DNA of 64,000 nucleotides from CALHVX01 sp964640725 (GCA_964640725.1 CAZXIJ010000011.1:62001-126000); one strand, 5' to 3'; shown: positions 1-8,618, numbered from the stretch's first letter. Notes: a model not told the origin generated them from the sequence alone. Made by a program: numbers and translations.

Positions 1-357
1 GAAAAGTTTGCCGGCGAGCTTCTGCCGGTCGCCGACAGCCTCGAGAAGGCAGTCGAGACGGCTGAGAAAGCGGCGCAGGATGCGGGTGATGACGGTGCGG
101 CCAAGGCCATCGCCGAAGGCGTGGCCCTGAGCCTCAAGCTGTTTGTGGACAAGCTCGGAAAAGGCGGCATCGAGCAGATCGACCCGCTGGGACACCCCTT
201 CGACCCGCAGCTGCACGAGGCCATGGCCATGGTCGAGAACCCCGGCGCAGAGCCCAATTCCGTCATGGACGTCATGCAGAAGGGCTACACCCTGAACGGG
301 CGCCTGGTGCGCGCGGCAATGGTGGTGGTGGCCAAGGCCCCGGCAGACGCCAGCTAG
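1..357 (+). CDS. grpE: GrpE, DnaK nucleotide-exchange factor (3' part)
   Basis: The frame is open from base 1 and ends at a TAG at 355-357, so the 5' end lies outside the window and 118 codons are visible. GrpE releases ADP from DnaK in the cytoplasmic Hsp70 cycle. The visible part holds the end of the long dimerisation helix and the C-terminal beta-wing, with the family-typical stretch DPLGHPFDPQLHEAM followed by a conserved VMQKGYTLNGRLVRAAMV segment. The next gene is dnaK, the usual order. The identification is secure; only the N-terminus is missing. Confidence 0.95.
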   Translation, partial: EKFAGELLPVADSLEKAVETAEKAAQDAGDDGAAKAIAEGVALSLKLFVDKLGKGGIEQIDPLGHPFDPQLHEAMAMVENPGAEPNSVMDVMQKGYTLNGRLVRAAMVVVAKAPADAS

Positions 358-379
358 CGAACCGCAACCACGACAGCGG

Positions 380-430
380 CCTGGGGAATCGCAGCCCAGG
401 CCTTGAAAACCCCCGGTCTGGCCAAACATA
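380..430 (+). promoter_or_regulatory. Candidate sigma-32 (RpoH) promoter for dnaK, preceded by a small hairpin
   Basis: A perfect CTTGAAA -35 element lies at 402-408. Thirteen bases later CCAAACATA (422-430) matches 5 of 8 defined positions of the heat-shock -10 consensus CCCCATNTA. A perfect 6-bp stem (380-385 with 395-400) precedes it. The spacing and the location in front of dnaK fit RpoH control. The -10 match is only partial, so this is an inference from sequence. Confidence 0.5.
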
Positions 431-483
431 GGAGCCAGACACTGCGCGCAGCGCAGATCACCGAACATTTGGAGCGCATCGAC

Positions 484-2421
484 ATGGGCAAGATCATCGG
501 CATCGACCTCGGTACCACCAACTCTTGTGTGGCCGTGCTGGAAGGCAAGGACCCGAAGGTCATCGAGAATTCAGAAGGCGATCGCACGACTCCGTCGATC
601 ATCGCCTATACGGACGACAACGAGATTCTGGTTGGCCAGAGCGCCAAGCGCCAGGCCGTGACCAATCCCGTCAACACCCTGTTCGCTGTGAAGCGGCTGA
701 TCGGCCGCAAGTTCGACAGCGACATCGTGCAGAAGGACATCAAGATGGTGCCCTACAGCATCGTCAAGGCGAACAACGGCGACGCCTGGGTCGAAGTGAA
801 GGGCGAGAAGCTCGCCCCGCCGCAGATCTCTGCAGAAGTTCTGAAAAAGATGAAGAAGACCGCCGAGGAGTACCTGGGCGAAGAAGTCACGGAAGCCGTC
901 ATCACGGTGCCCGCGTACTTTGACGATTCCCAGCGCCAGGCCACCAAGGACGCCGGCAAGATCGCCGGGCTGGAGGTCAAGCGCATCATCAACGAGCCGA
1001 CGGCAGCGGCGCTCGCCTACGGCCTCGACAAGCAGCGCGGCGATGCCAAGGTCGTGGTCTACGATCTGGGCGGCGGTACCTTTGACGTGTCGGTGATCGA
1101 GATTGCCGAGGTTGACGGCGAGCACCAGTTCGAAGTGCTCGCGACCAACGGCGACACGTTCCTGGGCGGCGAAGACTTCGACCTCGCGATCATTGACTAC
1201 CTGGCCGACGAGTTCAAAAAAGAGAACAGCGTTGACCTGCACAGCGATCCGCTCGCCCTGCAGCGGCTGAAGGAAGCTGCAGAGAAGGCAAAGATCGAGC
1301 TGTCTTCCAGCCAGCAGACCGAGATCAACCTGCCCTACATCACCGCCGATGCCACCGGTCCCAAGCACCTGGTGCTGAAGCTGACCCGGGCCAAGCTCGA
1401 GTCGCTGGTGGAATCGCTGGTGAGCCGGACCATCGATCCCTGCAAAACCGCGCTGGACGATGCCGGGCTGAAGATTGGCGAGATTGACGACGTGATCCTG
1501 GTGGGCGGCCAGAGCCGCATGCCGCTGGTGCAGGACAAGGTCAAGGCGTTCTTCAACAAGGAGCCGCGCAAGGACGTGAACCCGGACGAAGCTGTAGCCA
1601 TGGGCGCTGCGATCCAGGCGGCGGTGCTGTCTGGCGACGTGAAAGACGTGCTTCTGCTCGACGTCACGCCGCTGTCTCTGGGTATCGAGACCCTGGGCGG
1701 CGTGATGAGCGCGCTGATCGAGAAGAACACCACGATCCCGACCAAGAAGCAGCAGGTGTTCTCGACCGCCGACGACAACCAGACCGCAGTGACGATTCAC
1801 GTGCTGCAGGGCGAGCGCAAACAGGCCGCGCAGAACAAGTCTCTGGGACGCTTTGACCTGGCGGACATTCCGCCGGCACCCCGCGGCATGCCGCAGGTCG
1901 AGGTCAGCTTCGACATCGATGCCAACGGCATCCTGAACGTGTCGGCCAAAGACAAGGCGACGGGCAAAGAGCAGTCCATTGTCATCAAGTCCTCCTCTGG
2001 TCTGTCTGATGAAGACATCGAGCAGATGGTGAAGGACGCCGAGGCCAATGCGGCAGAGGACGCCAAGTTCGAAGAGATGGTGACGCTGCGCAATCAGGCC
2101 GATGGCCTCATTCACGGCGCGCGCAAGGCCGTGGCCGATGCCGGCGACAAGGCGACAGACGAGGAAAAAACCGCCATCGAAGCGGCGGCCAAAGATCTTG
2201 AAGAAGCCCTTCAGGGGGACGACAAGGAAGCGATCGAGGCCAAGATCCAGGCGCTGTCTGAAGCGTCCGGCACCCTGGCTCAGAAGATGTACGCCGAAGA
2301 AGCCGCGGCGGCCGGCGAAGGCGGCCCGGATATGGGTGCCGGCGGCGGCGACGCAGGCGGCAACGATGACGGCGATACGGTCGATGCCGAGTTCGAAGAG
2401 GTCGACGACGGCAAGAAGTAA
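484..2421 (+). CDS. dnaK: Hsp70 chaperone DnaK
   Basis: 645 aa, the normal length. DnaK binds unfolded polypeptides in an ATP-dependent cycle with DnaJ and GrpE. The ATG at 484 is chosen because the protein then begins MGKIIGIDLGTTNS, the canonical N-terminus; the open frame extends upstream to 403 without family similarity. Visible features are the phosphate-1 loop GIDLGTTNS (residues 5-13), VITVPAYF, the phosphate-2 loop DLGGGTFDVS, the linker DVLLLDVTPLSLGIE leading to the substrate-binding domain, and a Gly-rich tail ending in an EEVDD motif. It sits between grpE and dnaJ and is probably heat-inducible (see the promoter at 402-430). Confidence 0.98.
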   Translation: MGKIIGIDLGTTNSCVAVLEGKDPKVIENSEGDRTTPSIIAYTDDNEILVGQSAKRQAVTNPVNTLFAVKRLIGRKFDSDIVQKDIKMVPYSIVKANNGDAWVEVKGEKLAPPQISAEVLKKMKKTAEEYLGEEVTEAVITVPAYFDDSQRQATKDAGKIAGLEVKRIINEPTAAALAYGLDKQRGDAKVVVYDLGGGTFDVSVIEIAEVDGEHQFEVLATNGDTFLGGEDFDLAIIDYLADEFKKENSVDLHSDPLALQRLKEAAEKAKIELSSSQQTEINLPYITADATGPKHLVLKLTRAKLESLVESLVSRTIDPCKTALDDAGLKIGEIDDVILVGGQSRMPLVQDKVKAFFNKEPRKDVNPDEAVAMGAAIQAAVLSGDVKDVLLLDVTPLSLGIETLGGVMSALIEKNTTIPTKKQQVFSTADDNQTAVTIHVLQGERKQAAQNKSLGRFDLADIPPAPRGMPQVEVSFDIDANGILNVSAKDKATGKEQSIVIKSSSGLSDEDIEQMVKDAEANAAEDAKFEEMVTLRNQADGLIHGARKAVADAGDKATDEEKTAIEAAAKDLEEALQGDDKEAIEAKIQALSEASGTLAQKMYAEEAAAAGEGGPDMGAGGGDAGGNDDGDTVDAEFEEVDDGKK

Positions 2422-2477
2422 TCCCGGCCAGGGCGGCGGCCTTTCGTCCAGCCCTGTTATTCTAGCGGTCAGTTGAT

Positions 2478-2514
2478 GCCCCGGGGCGACACGAATGTGT
2501 TGTCCCGGGCTTTT
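2478..2514 (+). terminator. Intrinsic terminator/attenuator-like hairpin between dnaK and dnaJ
   Basis: About 14 base pairs can form between 2478-2492 and 2497-2510, with one bulged C and G-U wobbles around a GAAT loop, followed directly by TTTTC. The stem ends 20 bases before the dnaJ ATG. It could lower dnaJ relative to dnaK by partial termination or act as an mRNA processing site. Confidence 0.6.
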
Positions 2515-2530
2515 CATTTCAGGGTTTGCC

Positions 2531-3646
2531 ATGTCCAAGCGCGATTACTACGAAGTCCTCGGCGTCAGCCAGTCGGCGGAGGCCGGAGACATCAAGAAGG
2601 CCTATCGCCGCCTCGCCATGAAATTTCATCCGGATCGCAATCCGGATGACGCCGATGCGGATGCCAAGTTCAAGGAGGCCAGCGAGGCCTACGAGGTACT
2701 TCAGGACGCAGACAAGCGCGCGGCCTATGACCGCTTCGGCCATGCCGGTCTGGAAGGCAACGGCGGCGGTGGCGGCGGCGCCGGTGGCTTTGGCGACATC
2801 TTCGGCGACGTGTTCGGGGACATATTCGGCGGTGGTCGCGGCGGCGGTGTTCGTCGTGGCGCCGACCTGCGCTACGGGCTCGAGCTGGATCTCGAGCAGG
2901 CGGTCAGCGGCGACACGGTCGAGATTCGCGTGCCGGTGCTGGCCAGCTGCGACGATTGCGACGGCAGCGGGGCCAAGCCGGGCACCAGCCGCACCACCTG
3001 CCCCGATTGCGGTGGCGCGGGCCAGATCCGCGTGGCCCAGGGCTTCTTTTCTCTGCAACAGGCCTGTCCCCGTTGCCGGGGCGAAGGCCAGATTGTCAAA
3101 GATCCCTGCAAAAGTTGTCGCGGGGCTGGGCGGGTAGAGAAGCCGAAGACCCTGTCGGTGCGCATTCCTGCCGGCGTCGATACCGGCGATCGCATTCGCC
3201 TGACCGGCGAAGGCGAGGCGGGACCGGCCGGCGGCCCGCCGGGCGATCTGTACGTGCAGGTCGAGGTTCGGGATCACCCGATCTTTGTGCGCGACGGCCG
3301 CAACCTCTTTTGCGAGGTACCGATCTCGTTCGCCGATGCCGCCCTGGGCGGCGAGCTCGAAGTGCCGACGCTGGACGGTCGCGTCAAACTCAAGATTCCT
3401 GAAGAGACCCAGAGCGGCAAGCTGTTCCGCCTGCGCGGCAAGGGCGTGACTCCGGTCCGCGGCGGCGGCGTGGGTGACCTGCTGTGCAAGGTTTCGGTGG
3501 AGACGCCCGTCAAGCTCAGCGACAAGCAAAAGGAGCTGCTGCGGGAATTCAAGGCCAGCCTGCAGGGCGACGAGGCCAAGCACTCGCCGCAGGAGTCCAG
3601 CTGGTTCAAGGGCGTGAAGGACTTTTTCGACAGCCTGAAGTCCTAG
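2531..3646 (+). CDS. dnaJ: Hsp40 co-chaperone DnaJ
   Basis: 371 aa. DnaJ delivers substrates to DnaK and stimulates its ATPase. The start at 2531 gives MSKRDYYEVLGV, the standard N-terminus; the frame is open upstream to 2495. The J domain carries the HPD triad at residues 33-35. A Gly/Phe-rich linker follows, then four zinc-binding CxxCxGxG repeats (CDDCDGSG, CPDCGGAG, CPRCRGEG, CKSCRGAG) and the C-terminal substrate-binding beta domains. All eight zinc cysteines are present, so this is a complete type A DnaJ. Confidence 0.98.
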   Translation: MSKRDYYEVLGVSQSAEAGDIKKAYRRLAMKFHPDRNPDDADADAKFKEASEAYEVLQDADKRAAYDRFGHAGLEGNGGGGGGAGGFGDIFGDVFGDIFGGGRGGGVRRGADLRYGLELDLEQAVSGDTVEIRVPVLASCDDCDGSGAKPGTSRTTCPDCGGAGQIRVAQGFFSLQQACPRCRGEGQIVKDPCKSCRGAGRVEKPKTLSVRIPAGVDTGDRIRLTGEGEAGPAGGPPGDLYVQVEVRDHPIFVRDGRNLFCEVPISFADAALGGELEVPTLDGRVKLKIPEETQSGKLFRLRGKGVTPVRGGGVGDLLCKVSVETPVKLSDKQKELLREFKASLQGDEAKHSPQESSWFKGVKDFFDSLKS

Positions 3647-3680
3647 CAGGACCAGGGCCCGATGCCATTGGGGGGTTAGG

Positions 3681-4484
3681 GTGATTCGAGTAGCTGTGAC
3701 TGGCGCCGCCGGCCGGATGGGCCGGACGCTCATCCAGGCGATTCATGAGGACCCGGAATTGACGCTCGGCGCCGCGCTGGAGCGGCCGGACAGCTCCCTC
3801 GTGGGCAGCGATGCAGGCGAGCTGGCCGGAGTCGGTCGCTGTGGCGTTGCGGTCGCGACAGATCTGGCCGCGGTGCTGGACGACTTCGACACGCTCATCG
3901 ACTTCACCGCGCCGGCGGTCACCGTCGCCGCGGCGGCGCTGTGCCGGCAGCGGGGCAAGCGCATGGTCATTGGCACGACCGGTCTGGACGAAAGCGATGC
4001 GGCCAGCCTGGCGGCGGCAGCGAACGATATCGCGATTCTCAAGGCACCGAACATGAGTGTCGGCGTCAACCTGGTCTTCAAGTTGCTGCAGATCGCAGCC
4101 TCCGTGCTGGGCGACGACGTCGACATCGAGGTGATCGAGGCTCACCACCGGCACAAGGTCGATGCGCCCTCGGGTACGGCCGTGCGTATGGGCGAGATCC
4201 TCGCAGAGACCCTCGACCGGAAGCTCGATCAGGTGGCCGTTTACGGCCGCGAGGGCATCACGGGCCCCCGAGATCGGCAAACCATTGGCTTCGAGACGGT
4301 GCGCGCCGGCGATATCGTAGGCGACCATACGGTGCTGTTCGCGGGCGCTGGCGAGCGTATCGAGATCACGCACCGGGCCCACAGCCGGGCCAACTTTGCC
4401 CAGGGTGCCCTGCGCGCAGTGAAGTACCTGGAAGGCAAAAAAACGGGCCTGTACGACATGCAGGACCTGCTGGGCTTGTCGTAG
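3681..4484 (+). CDS. dapB: 4-hydroxy-tetrahydrodipicolinate reductase
   Basis: 267 aa, starting with GTG. DapB carries out the NAD(P)H-dependent reduction in the diaminopimelate/lysine pathway. The Rossmann motif VTGAAGRMG is at residues 6-14, and the catalytic HHRHKVDAPSGTA segment is near residues 155-167. The gene follows dnaJ by 34 bp, the gammaproteobacterial order dnaJ-dapB-carA, although here carA is displaced by about 4.3 kb. The last codons lie inside the first unit of a 21-bp repeat: the TAG stop (4482-4484) is part of the repeat. Confidence 0.97.
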   Translation: MIRVAVTGAAGRMGRTLIQAIHEDPELTLGAALERPDSSLVGSDAGELAGVGRCGVAVATDLAAVLDDFDTLIDFTAPAVTVAAAALCRQRGKRMVIGTTGLDESDAASLAAAANDIAILKAPNMSVGVNLVFKLLQIAASVLGDDVDIEVIEAHHRHKVDAPSGTAVRMGEILAETLDRKLDQVAVYGREGITGPRDRQTIGFETVRAGDIVGDHTVLFAGAGERIEITHRAHSRANFAQGALRAVKYLEGKKTGLYDMQDLLGLS

Positions 4485-4539
4485 ACAAGACCAGGCTTGT
4501 CGTAGACAAGACCAGGCTTGTCGTAGACAAGACCAGGCT
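4473..4539. repeat. Three perfect 21-bp tandem repeats, each with an inverted repeat
   Basis: Units at 4473-4493, 4494-4514 and 4515-4535 are identical and are followed by four bases of a fourth. Each contains CTTGTC-GTA-GACAAG, a 6-bp stem with a 3-base loop. The array begins inside the dapB stop region and fills most of the gap to the convergent gene ending at 4573. No T-tract follows on either strand. It could be a bidirectional transcript-end structure or a protein-binding array; its function is unknown. Confidence 0.9.
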
Positions 4540-4572
4540 GAGCAAGGCGCCGACCAGCAGCCTGCGCCGGGG

Positions 4573-5718
4573 TCAGAAGTCGTCCAGATCGATCCCCAGC
4601 TCGTCGGCCAGCGCGTCCGTGTCGCTCTCGAAGGCTTCTCGCTCGTCGGCCGTTTTCATCATCTCGTCGCGCTGCTTTTCAAAGCCGCGAGTAAATTTCT
4701 CGATGCGCGCTTCGCCCCGCGTTTCTTCCTGGGCTCTCGCCCTGGCCAGCTGCGGTTTGGCACCGGCGAAGTCGTAGTACTCCGCGGCCTCTGTAAAACG
4801 CTCGCGTTTCATCAGCCCGTCGCCCCGGGCGACAGCCCGTTGGTTGATGCGAGCCACATCTTTGCTGCGGGCCACCGAGCGGGCCAGGCGCAGTTGCTCG
4901 GTGGCGGTGGCGGTGTCCGCGCCCAGCTGCAGGTTGATCAGCGCAGCCGGGTTCGGTGCGGACGCAAGTATCCGCTCGAAGGTCGCGTCTTCCTTGCCCA
5001 GCCAGTGCTTGACGTGCAGATCCCGCAGCGGTGCCAGCCGGTCCTCAATGTCTTGCAGTGCGCGCAGCCCGGACCGCTCCGCCGGGAGCAGCCCGACACC
5101 GCCCTGGGCGTAGTCGGAGCGGTAATCCATATCCCAGCGGCTCAGGTAGCGCAGTCGGCTCGCCGCCAGCTGCGCCAGCGTATCGAAATGTTTGTCGGCC
5201 TCGGCATCGCCAATGGCCGCCGTTAGGAAATCCCGGGCTTCCTGCTCGAAGTCCTCGTACAGGTTGGCCATGAGCAACAGGTTGAGCAGGCCCGGTTTCT
5301 GGGCGTTGGGCGCCTCCGGATCGAGCACGCCATAACCTCCGCCGATAAACCAGGCCCGGTTCCGGTAGGCCTTGCGGTTGGACTGTACGAGCTTGCCGAT
5401 CGCGCCGTTCAGTTGTTCGTATCGGTCTGGATCCGCGCAGCGGACCCGGTAGAACCCAGTGGTCGGGGCTTCTTCGGGCAGCTCGGGGTGGGCCATATCA
5501 AACAGGTGTCGCTGCAGTGTCGCGATCGCCAGGAGCGGATCCGTCGCGCGGCTGGCCGCTGCCAGATCGGTATCGATGATGCCGTTCGCGAGGCCCGCGA
5601 TCGGCCTTACTGTATCGCCGGTGGCGGGGCCGTAACGCAACGGCTCGGTGCACTGGTTGGCGATGGCCAGGGCTGGCAGCAGCGATGCTGCCAGCAACGT
5701 CGTCAGAGCAACTCGCAT
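4573..5718 (-). CDS. Secreted protein of unknown function
   Basis: 381 aa starting with ATG. The first 20 residues (MRVALTTLLAASLLPALAIA) form a clear Sec signal peptide, so the product is probably periplasmic. After that the protein is soluble, mixed charged and helical-looking, with Arg/Ala-rich stretches and an acidic C-terminus (ELGIDLDDF). There are only two cysteines after the signal, at about residues 23 and 93. I do not recognise a family. It lies 9 bp downstream of another secreted protein gene (5728-6537) and is probably cotranscribed with it. It converges on dapB across the 21-bp repeat array. Confidence 0.75.
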   Translation of the reverse strand: MRVALTTLLAASLLPALAIANQCTEPLRYGPATGDTVRPIAGLANGIIDTDLAAASRATDPLLAIATLQRHLFDMAHPELPEEAPTTGFYRVRCADPDRYEQLNGAIGKLVQSNRKAYRNRAWFIGGGYGVLDPEAPNAQKPGLLNLLLMANLYEDFEQEARDFLTAAIGDAEADKHFDTLAQLAASRLRYLSRWDMDYRSDYAQGGVGLLPAERSGLRALQDIEDRLAPLRDLHVKHWLGKEDATFERILASAPNPAALINLQLGADTATATEQLRLARSVARSKDVARINQRAVARGDGLMKRERFTEAAEYYDFAGAKPQLARARAQEETRGEARIEKFTRGFEKQRDEMMKTADEREAFESDTDALADELGIDLDDF

Positions 5719-5727
5719 TGCCGGCGC

Positions 5728-6537
5728 CTAGTTGCCGAAGAGCCCGCGGATGCCCTTGCGAATTGCTCCGCGGGTCTCGTTAATTACAGCACGCTCGGAC
5801 TCATCTTTGGCCGCTTCGCCAACTTCTTCGGCTAGATTCGGATCCCGGGACTGTCCGCCTGCGCTCTGATTGGTCTGCTGATTCTGACCCGTTTCCTTTT
5901 GCATGTTGCGGGCCATGCCCAGCATGGCGCCCATGTTCATGGGCTGCAGTCCTTCGGGCAGCTCGAAATGGTGTGCCGCCTGCTCGCGCATGTTCAGCTC
6001 GGTCAGCTCCATCTTCATGCGCTGGCCTTTCATGCCGCGGTTCTTGTAGATCATGTCCATCTTGATCGGCACGCCTTCATCGGTGATCCACATGAAACCG
6101 GCGCCTTTGCCATTGCGATCCTTGAAGTTGGTTTTGAACTTGCGCGACGAGTGGCCGTTGACGTCCTCGCGGCCCACTTCTTCGATCTTGCTCACCTGCA
6201 TGTTGTCGGCAGAGCTTTCCAGCGCCTGATCGATTTTCATTTCCCGGTACATGCCCATCTCTGGCATGACGGCCCAGGCCTTGTTCAGGTCTTCGCGCAT
6301 GATGACGATGGCCTGCATGCCGCCCATGTCCATGCCCATCACCTGCTTGCCGGGCGCCTTGCGCTCCGTAAAGCTGAACTGACCGTCCTTGGTCTCCATG
6401 ACGCGGGTGCCGTCATAGGAGGCGTCGGTGCGGATGCCGTACTTCTCCGCCCACTGTTGCATGGTCACAGCCTGGGCAGCGCCGGCCCAGGCGGTCAGCA
6501 GCAGGGTGGTCAAGGCTATCAGGGCTTTGCAGTTCAT
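5728..6537 (-). CDS. Secreted DUF4412-like protein
   Basis: 269 aa. The ATG at 6537 is preceded by a GGGAG ribosome site and gives a textbook signal peptide (MNCKALIALTTLLLTAWAGAAQA); the frame is open further upstream to 6858 without supporting features. The mature part is Met-rich (VMGMDMGGMQ, PEMGMYREM, MNMGAML) and resembles the DUF4412 type of periplasmic beta proteins, which is recognition by eye only. A Gln/Asn-rich linker and a charged C-terminal segment follow. It is the likely first gene of a two-gene operon with the unknown secreted protein at 4573-5718. Its function is unknown. Confidence 0.75.
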   Translation of the reverse strand: MNCKALIALTTLLLTAWAGAAQAVTMQQWAEKYGIRTDASYDGTRVMETKDGQFSFTERKAPGKQVMGMDMGGMQAIVIMREDLNKAWAVMPEMGMYREMKIDQALESSADNMQVSKIEEVGREDVNGHSSRKFKTNFKDRNGKGAGFMWITDEGVPIKMDMIYKNRGMKGQRMKMELTELNMREQAAHHFELPEGLQPMNMGAMLGMARNMQKETGQNQQTNQSAGGQSRDPNLAEEVGEAAKDESERAVINETRGAIRKGIRGLFGN

Positions 6538-6987
6538 CGGTGGTACTCCCTCGGGGTGATCATATGCAGACGGCGAGCCGCCAAAAGTCGGGTGCCATCT
6601 GCGGGTTCTATCTACAGATACGCATTTCTTCCCCAGATACTGCCAAATTTCCTGGCGGAAGGTGTCGCCTGCAGGACACAAGGCCGGCCGGATTAGCGCG
6701 GCACGAAGCGATCCAGGAGCACCAGAAGCTGGAACAGCAGCACGGCCCCCGGCAGGGCGAGGGCCCAGCGCAGGGGGGCAAACAGGTTCAGCGTCCGCTG
6801 GGCGATTGCGGTGTGCTGTAGGCTGGGCTGTCGGCACTGGCAGCGCGGTCATGTGCAATCATCGCACCACGATACCGGCACTGTTCTGCCTGTAGTTCCG
6901 GCGGCATCGTCGCTTGCCCTGGGCTGGCCGCTGGCGACGCGCTCCCGGGGCGTCTAGGATGCCCGCTCGCTGTCACGGGGGCCGATC
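6538..6987. other. 450-bp intergenic region between divergent genes
   Basis: This region separates the divergent minus-strand DUF4412-like gene and the plus-strand sulfite dehydrogenase gene, so it must hold both promoters; I see no convincing -35/-10 pair. A minus-strand open frame of 51 codons (6848 down to a TAA at 6693) ends in a strongly hydrophobic stretch but has no ATG, GTG or TTG before that stretch. It may be a remnant or a frameshifted small membrane protein. No RNA gene or repeat is apparent. Confidence 0.5.
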
Positions 6988-8211
6988 ATGGCCGGTGCAA
7001 CCAGACGACGGATGCTTCAGTTCGGCGCAGCCTGGGCGGCGCGCCTGGGGATGCCGATACCCTACCTGCGCTACCTGCCTCTGGGGCTGACGCCCGTGGC
7101 GCTGGCTCAGGGCGCAGCGCCAACCGCCGACGGCAAGCCGGGCCTGGTGGTCCTCAACGATCGCCCCCTGAACGCCGAGACTCCCGCTCACCTGCTGGAC
7201 GATCCGGTCACTCCGGCCTCCCGCCTGTTCGTTCGCAACAACGGCATTCCGCCGACTGCCGTCGATCCCGCGGCCTGGTCCCTGGAAATCGACGGGGAGT
7301 CTTGCGGGACGCCCCAGTCTTTCTCCATCAGCGATCTGAAATCGCAGTTCAAGACCGTCAGCTACCAGCTGCAGCTGGAGTGCGGGGGCAATGGTCGCAG
7401 CGAATTCGTGCCCCCGGCCCCAGGCAACCAGTGGACCACTGGCGCCGTGGGCTGCCCGCGCTGGACGGGCGTCCGCCTGCGCGATGTTCTGGCGCACTGC
7501 GGGATCCGCGACGACGCGGTTTACGTGGCCTACTACGGGGCCGACCGGCACGCGAGCGGCGACCCCGACAAGGTGCCCATTTCCCGGGGCGTGCCGCTGG
7601 CGAAGGCGCTGGAAAAAGAAAGCCTGATCGCCTGGGCCATGAACGACGAGCCGATTCCGGCGGCGCACGGCGCGCCGCTGCGCCTGGTTATTGGCGGCTG
7701 GCCCGGTTCTGTGAGCGGCAAGTGGCTTCGCAAGATCGTGGTGCGGGACCGGGTTCACGACGGCCCCAAAATGCTTGGCCAGTCCTACCGCGTGCCCTGC
7801 GAGCCCGTGGCGCCCGGGGCAGCGGTGGCGGACGAGGATCTGTGCATCATCGAGTCCATGCCCGTGAAATCGCTGGTGACCTTTCCCCGCAGCGGCGTCG
7901 TCGCGCCCCTGGCTGAGCCCCTGGCGGTGCGCGGCCACGCTTGGGCCGGCGATCGGCGCGTTCGCCGGATGTACACCTCCATCGATTTCGGCGCGAGCTG
8001 GCAGCGAGCGGCGCTCGACCGGCCCGCCAACCGCCTGGCCTGGCAGCGCTGGCGGGCGCAGGTTCGCTTCCCGAAGCCCGGCTACTACGAGGTCTGGGCC
8101 CGGGCCGAGGATGAGGCGGGGGTTGCACAGCCCATCGTGCTGCCCGGCTGGAACCCCAAGGGCTACCTGAACAACGCCGCGCATCGGATCGCCGTGCGGG
8201 TGGCGGCTTGA
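6988..8211 (+). CDS. Sulfite dehydrogenase, molybdopterin subunit (SorA/SoxC-like), Tat-exported
   Basis: 407 aa of the sulfite oxidase family. The N-terminus has a twin-arginine motif (TRRRMLQFG), consistent with export as a folded molybdoprotein. The molybdenum-ligating cysteine lies in LQLECGGNGRSEF (about residue 131), followed by a C-terminal Mo-co dimerisation domain with the family-typical SIDFGASWQRA. The next gene overlaps it by 4 bp and encodes a monohaem cytochrome c, the arrangement of periplasmic SorAB sulfite:cytochrome c oxidoreductase. The expected reaction is sulfite to sulfate with electrons to cytochrome c. It could instead be a SoxC-like subunit, but no other sox genes are nearby. 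Confidence 0.8.
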   Translation: MAGATRRRMLQFGAAWAARLGMPIPYLRYLPLGLTPVALAQGAAPTADGKPGLVVLNDRPLNAETPAHLLDDPVTPASRLFVRNNGIPPTAVDPAAWSLEIDGESCGTPQSFSISDLKSQFKTVSYQLQLECGGNGRSEFVPPAPGNQWTTGAVGCPRWTGVRLRDVLAHCGIRDDAVYVAYYGADRHASGDPDKVPISRGVPLAKALEKESLIAWAMNDEPIPAAHGAPLRLVIGGWPGSVSGKWLRKIVVRDRVHDGPKMLGQSYRVPCEPVAPGAAVADEDLCIIESMPVKSLVTFPRSGVVAPLAEPLAVRGHAWAGDRRVRRMYTSIDFGASWQRAALDRPANRLAWQRWRAQVRFPKPGYYEVWARAEDEAGVAQPIVLPGWNPKGYLNNAAHRIAVRVAA

Positions 8212-8609
8212 TCCGCTGGCAAAGCTGGATGAGCGTGGCGCTCCTTGCGGCGGGCACCGCGCTGGGCGGCGAGGCGGAGCCTGGCCGGCAAGCCGTCGCT
8301 GTCGACGAGCTCACGGGCCTGAAGATCGCCCCCGGTTGGGAACACGCCCGCGCTCACTGCGGGGCCTGCCACTCCTGGCGGCTCGTCACCGGCAATCGGG
8401 GCGATCAGGACAGCTGGCTGGCGCTCATTCGCTGGATGCAGGACACGCAAAAGCTCTGGCCCATTCCCGAGCCTACTCTGACAGAACTGGTGGACTATCT
8501 GGCGGCAGCCTATCCGCCAGGCACCGCCTCGCGGCGGGCGCCGCTGGCGAGCCATCTTTTGCCGCCGTTGACGCCGGTTCCTGCTGGACTCTCTGAGCCG
8601 GACAGTTAA
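8208..8609 (+). CDS. Monohaem cytochrome c, SorB-like
   Basis: 133 aa. The TTG at 8208 overlaps the preceding TGA (TTGA) and gives a signal peptide with Arg/Trp near the start and an Ala/Leu core; the alternative ATG at 8229 would shorten it by 7 residues. The mature protein has one haem-binding CGACH site and a C-terminal segment suited to a Met ligand (DSWLALIRWMQD). Overlap with the molybdoenzyme gene implies translational coupling. It is the probable electron acceptor for sulfite oxidation in the periplasm. Confidence 0.8.
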   Translation: MIRWQSWMSVALLAAGTALGGEAEPGRQAVAVDELTGLKIAPGWEHARAHCGACHSWRLVTGNRGDQDSWLALIRWMQDTQKLWPIPEPTLTELVDYLAAAYPPGTASRRAPLASHLLPPLTPVPAGLSEPDS

Positions 8610-8618
8610 ACTATCCGC

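Noticed and set aside
571..2538. Long minus-strand open frame opposite dnaK (655 codons)
   Set aside because: A codon-bias shadow of dnaK; its low-complexity, His/Arg/Leu-rich translation matches no family. Similar shadows lie opposite dnaJ, carB, nusA, infB and pnp.
4473..4535. Possible CRISPR array
   Set aside because: The 21-bp units are directly abutting with no spacers and no cas genes nearby.
7000..7100. Plain Sec signal for the sulfite dehydrogenase
   Set aside because: The paired arginines in TRRRMLQFG and a molybdenum cofactor make Tat export more likely.
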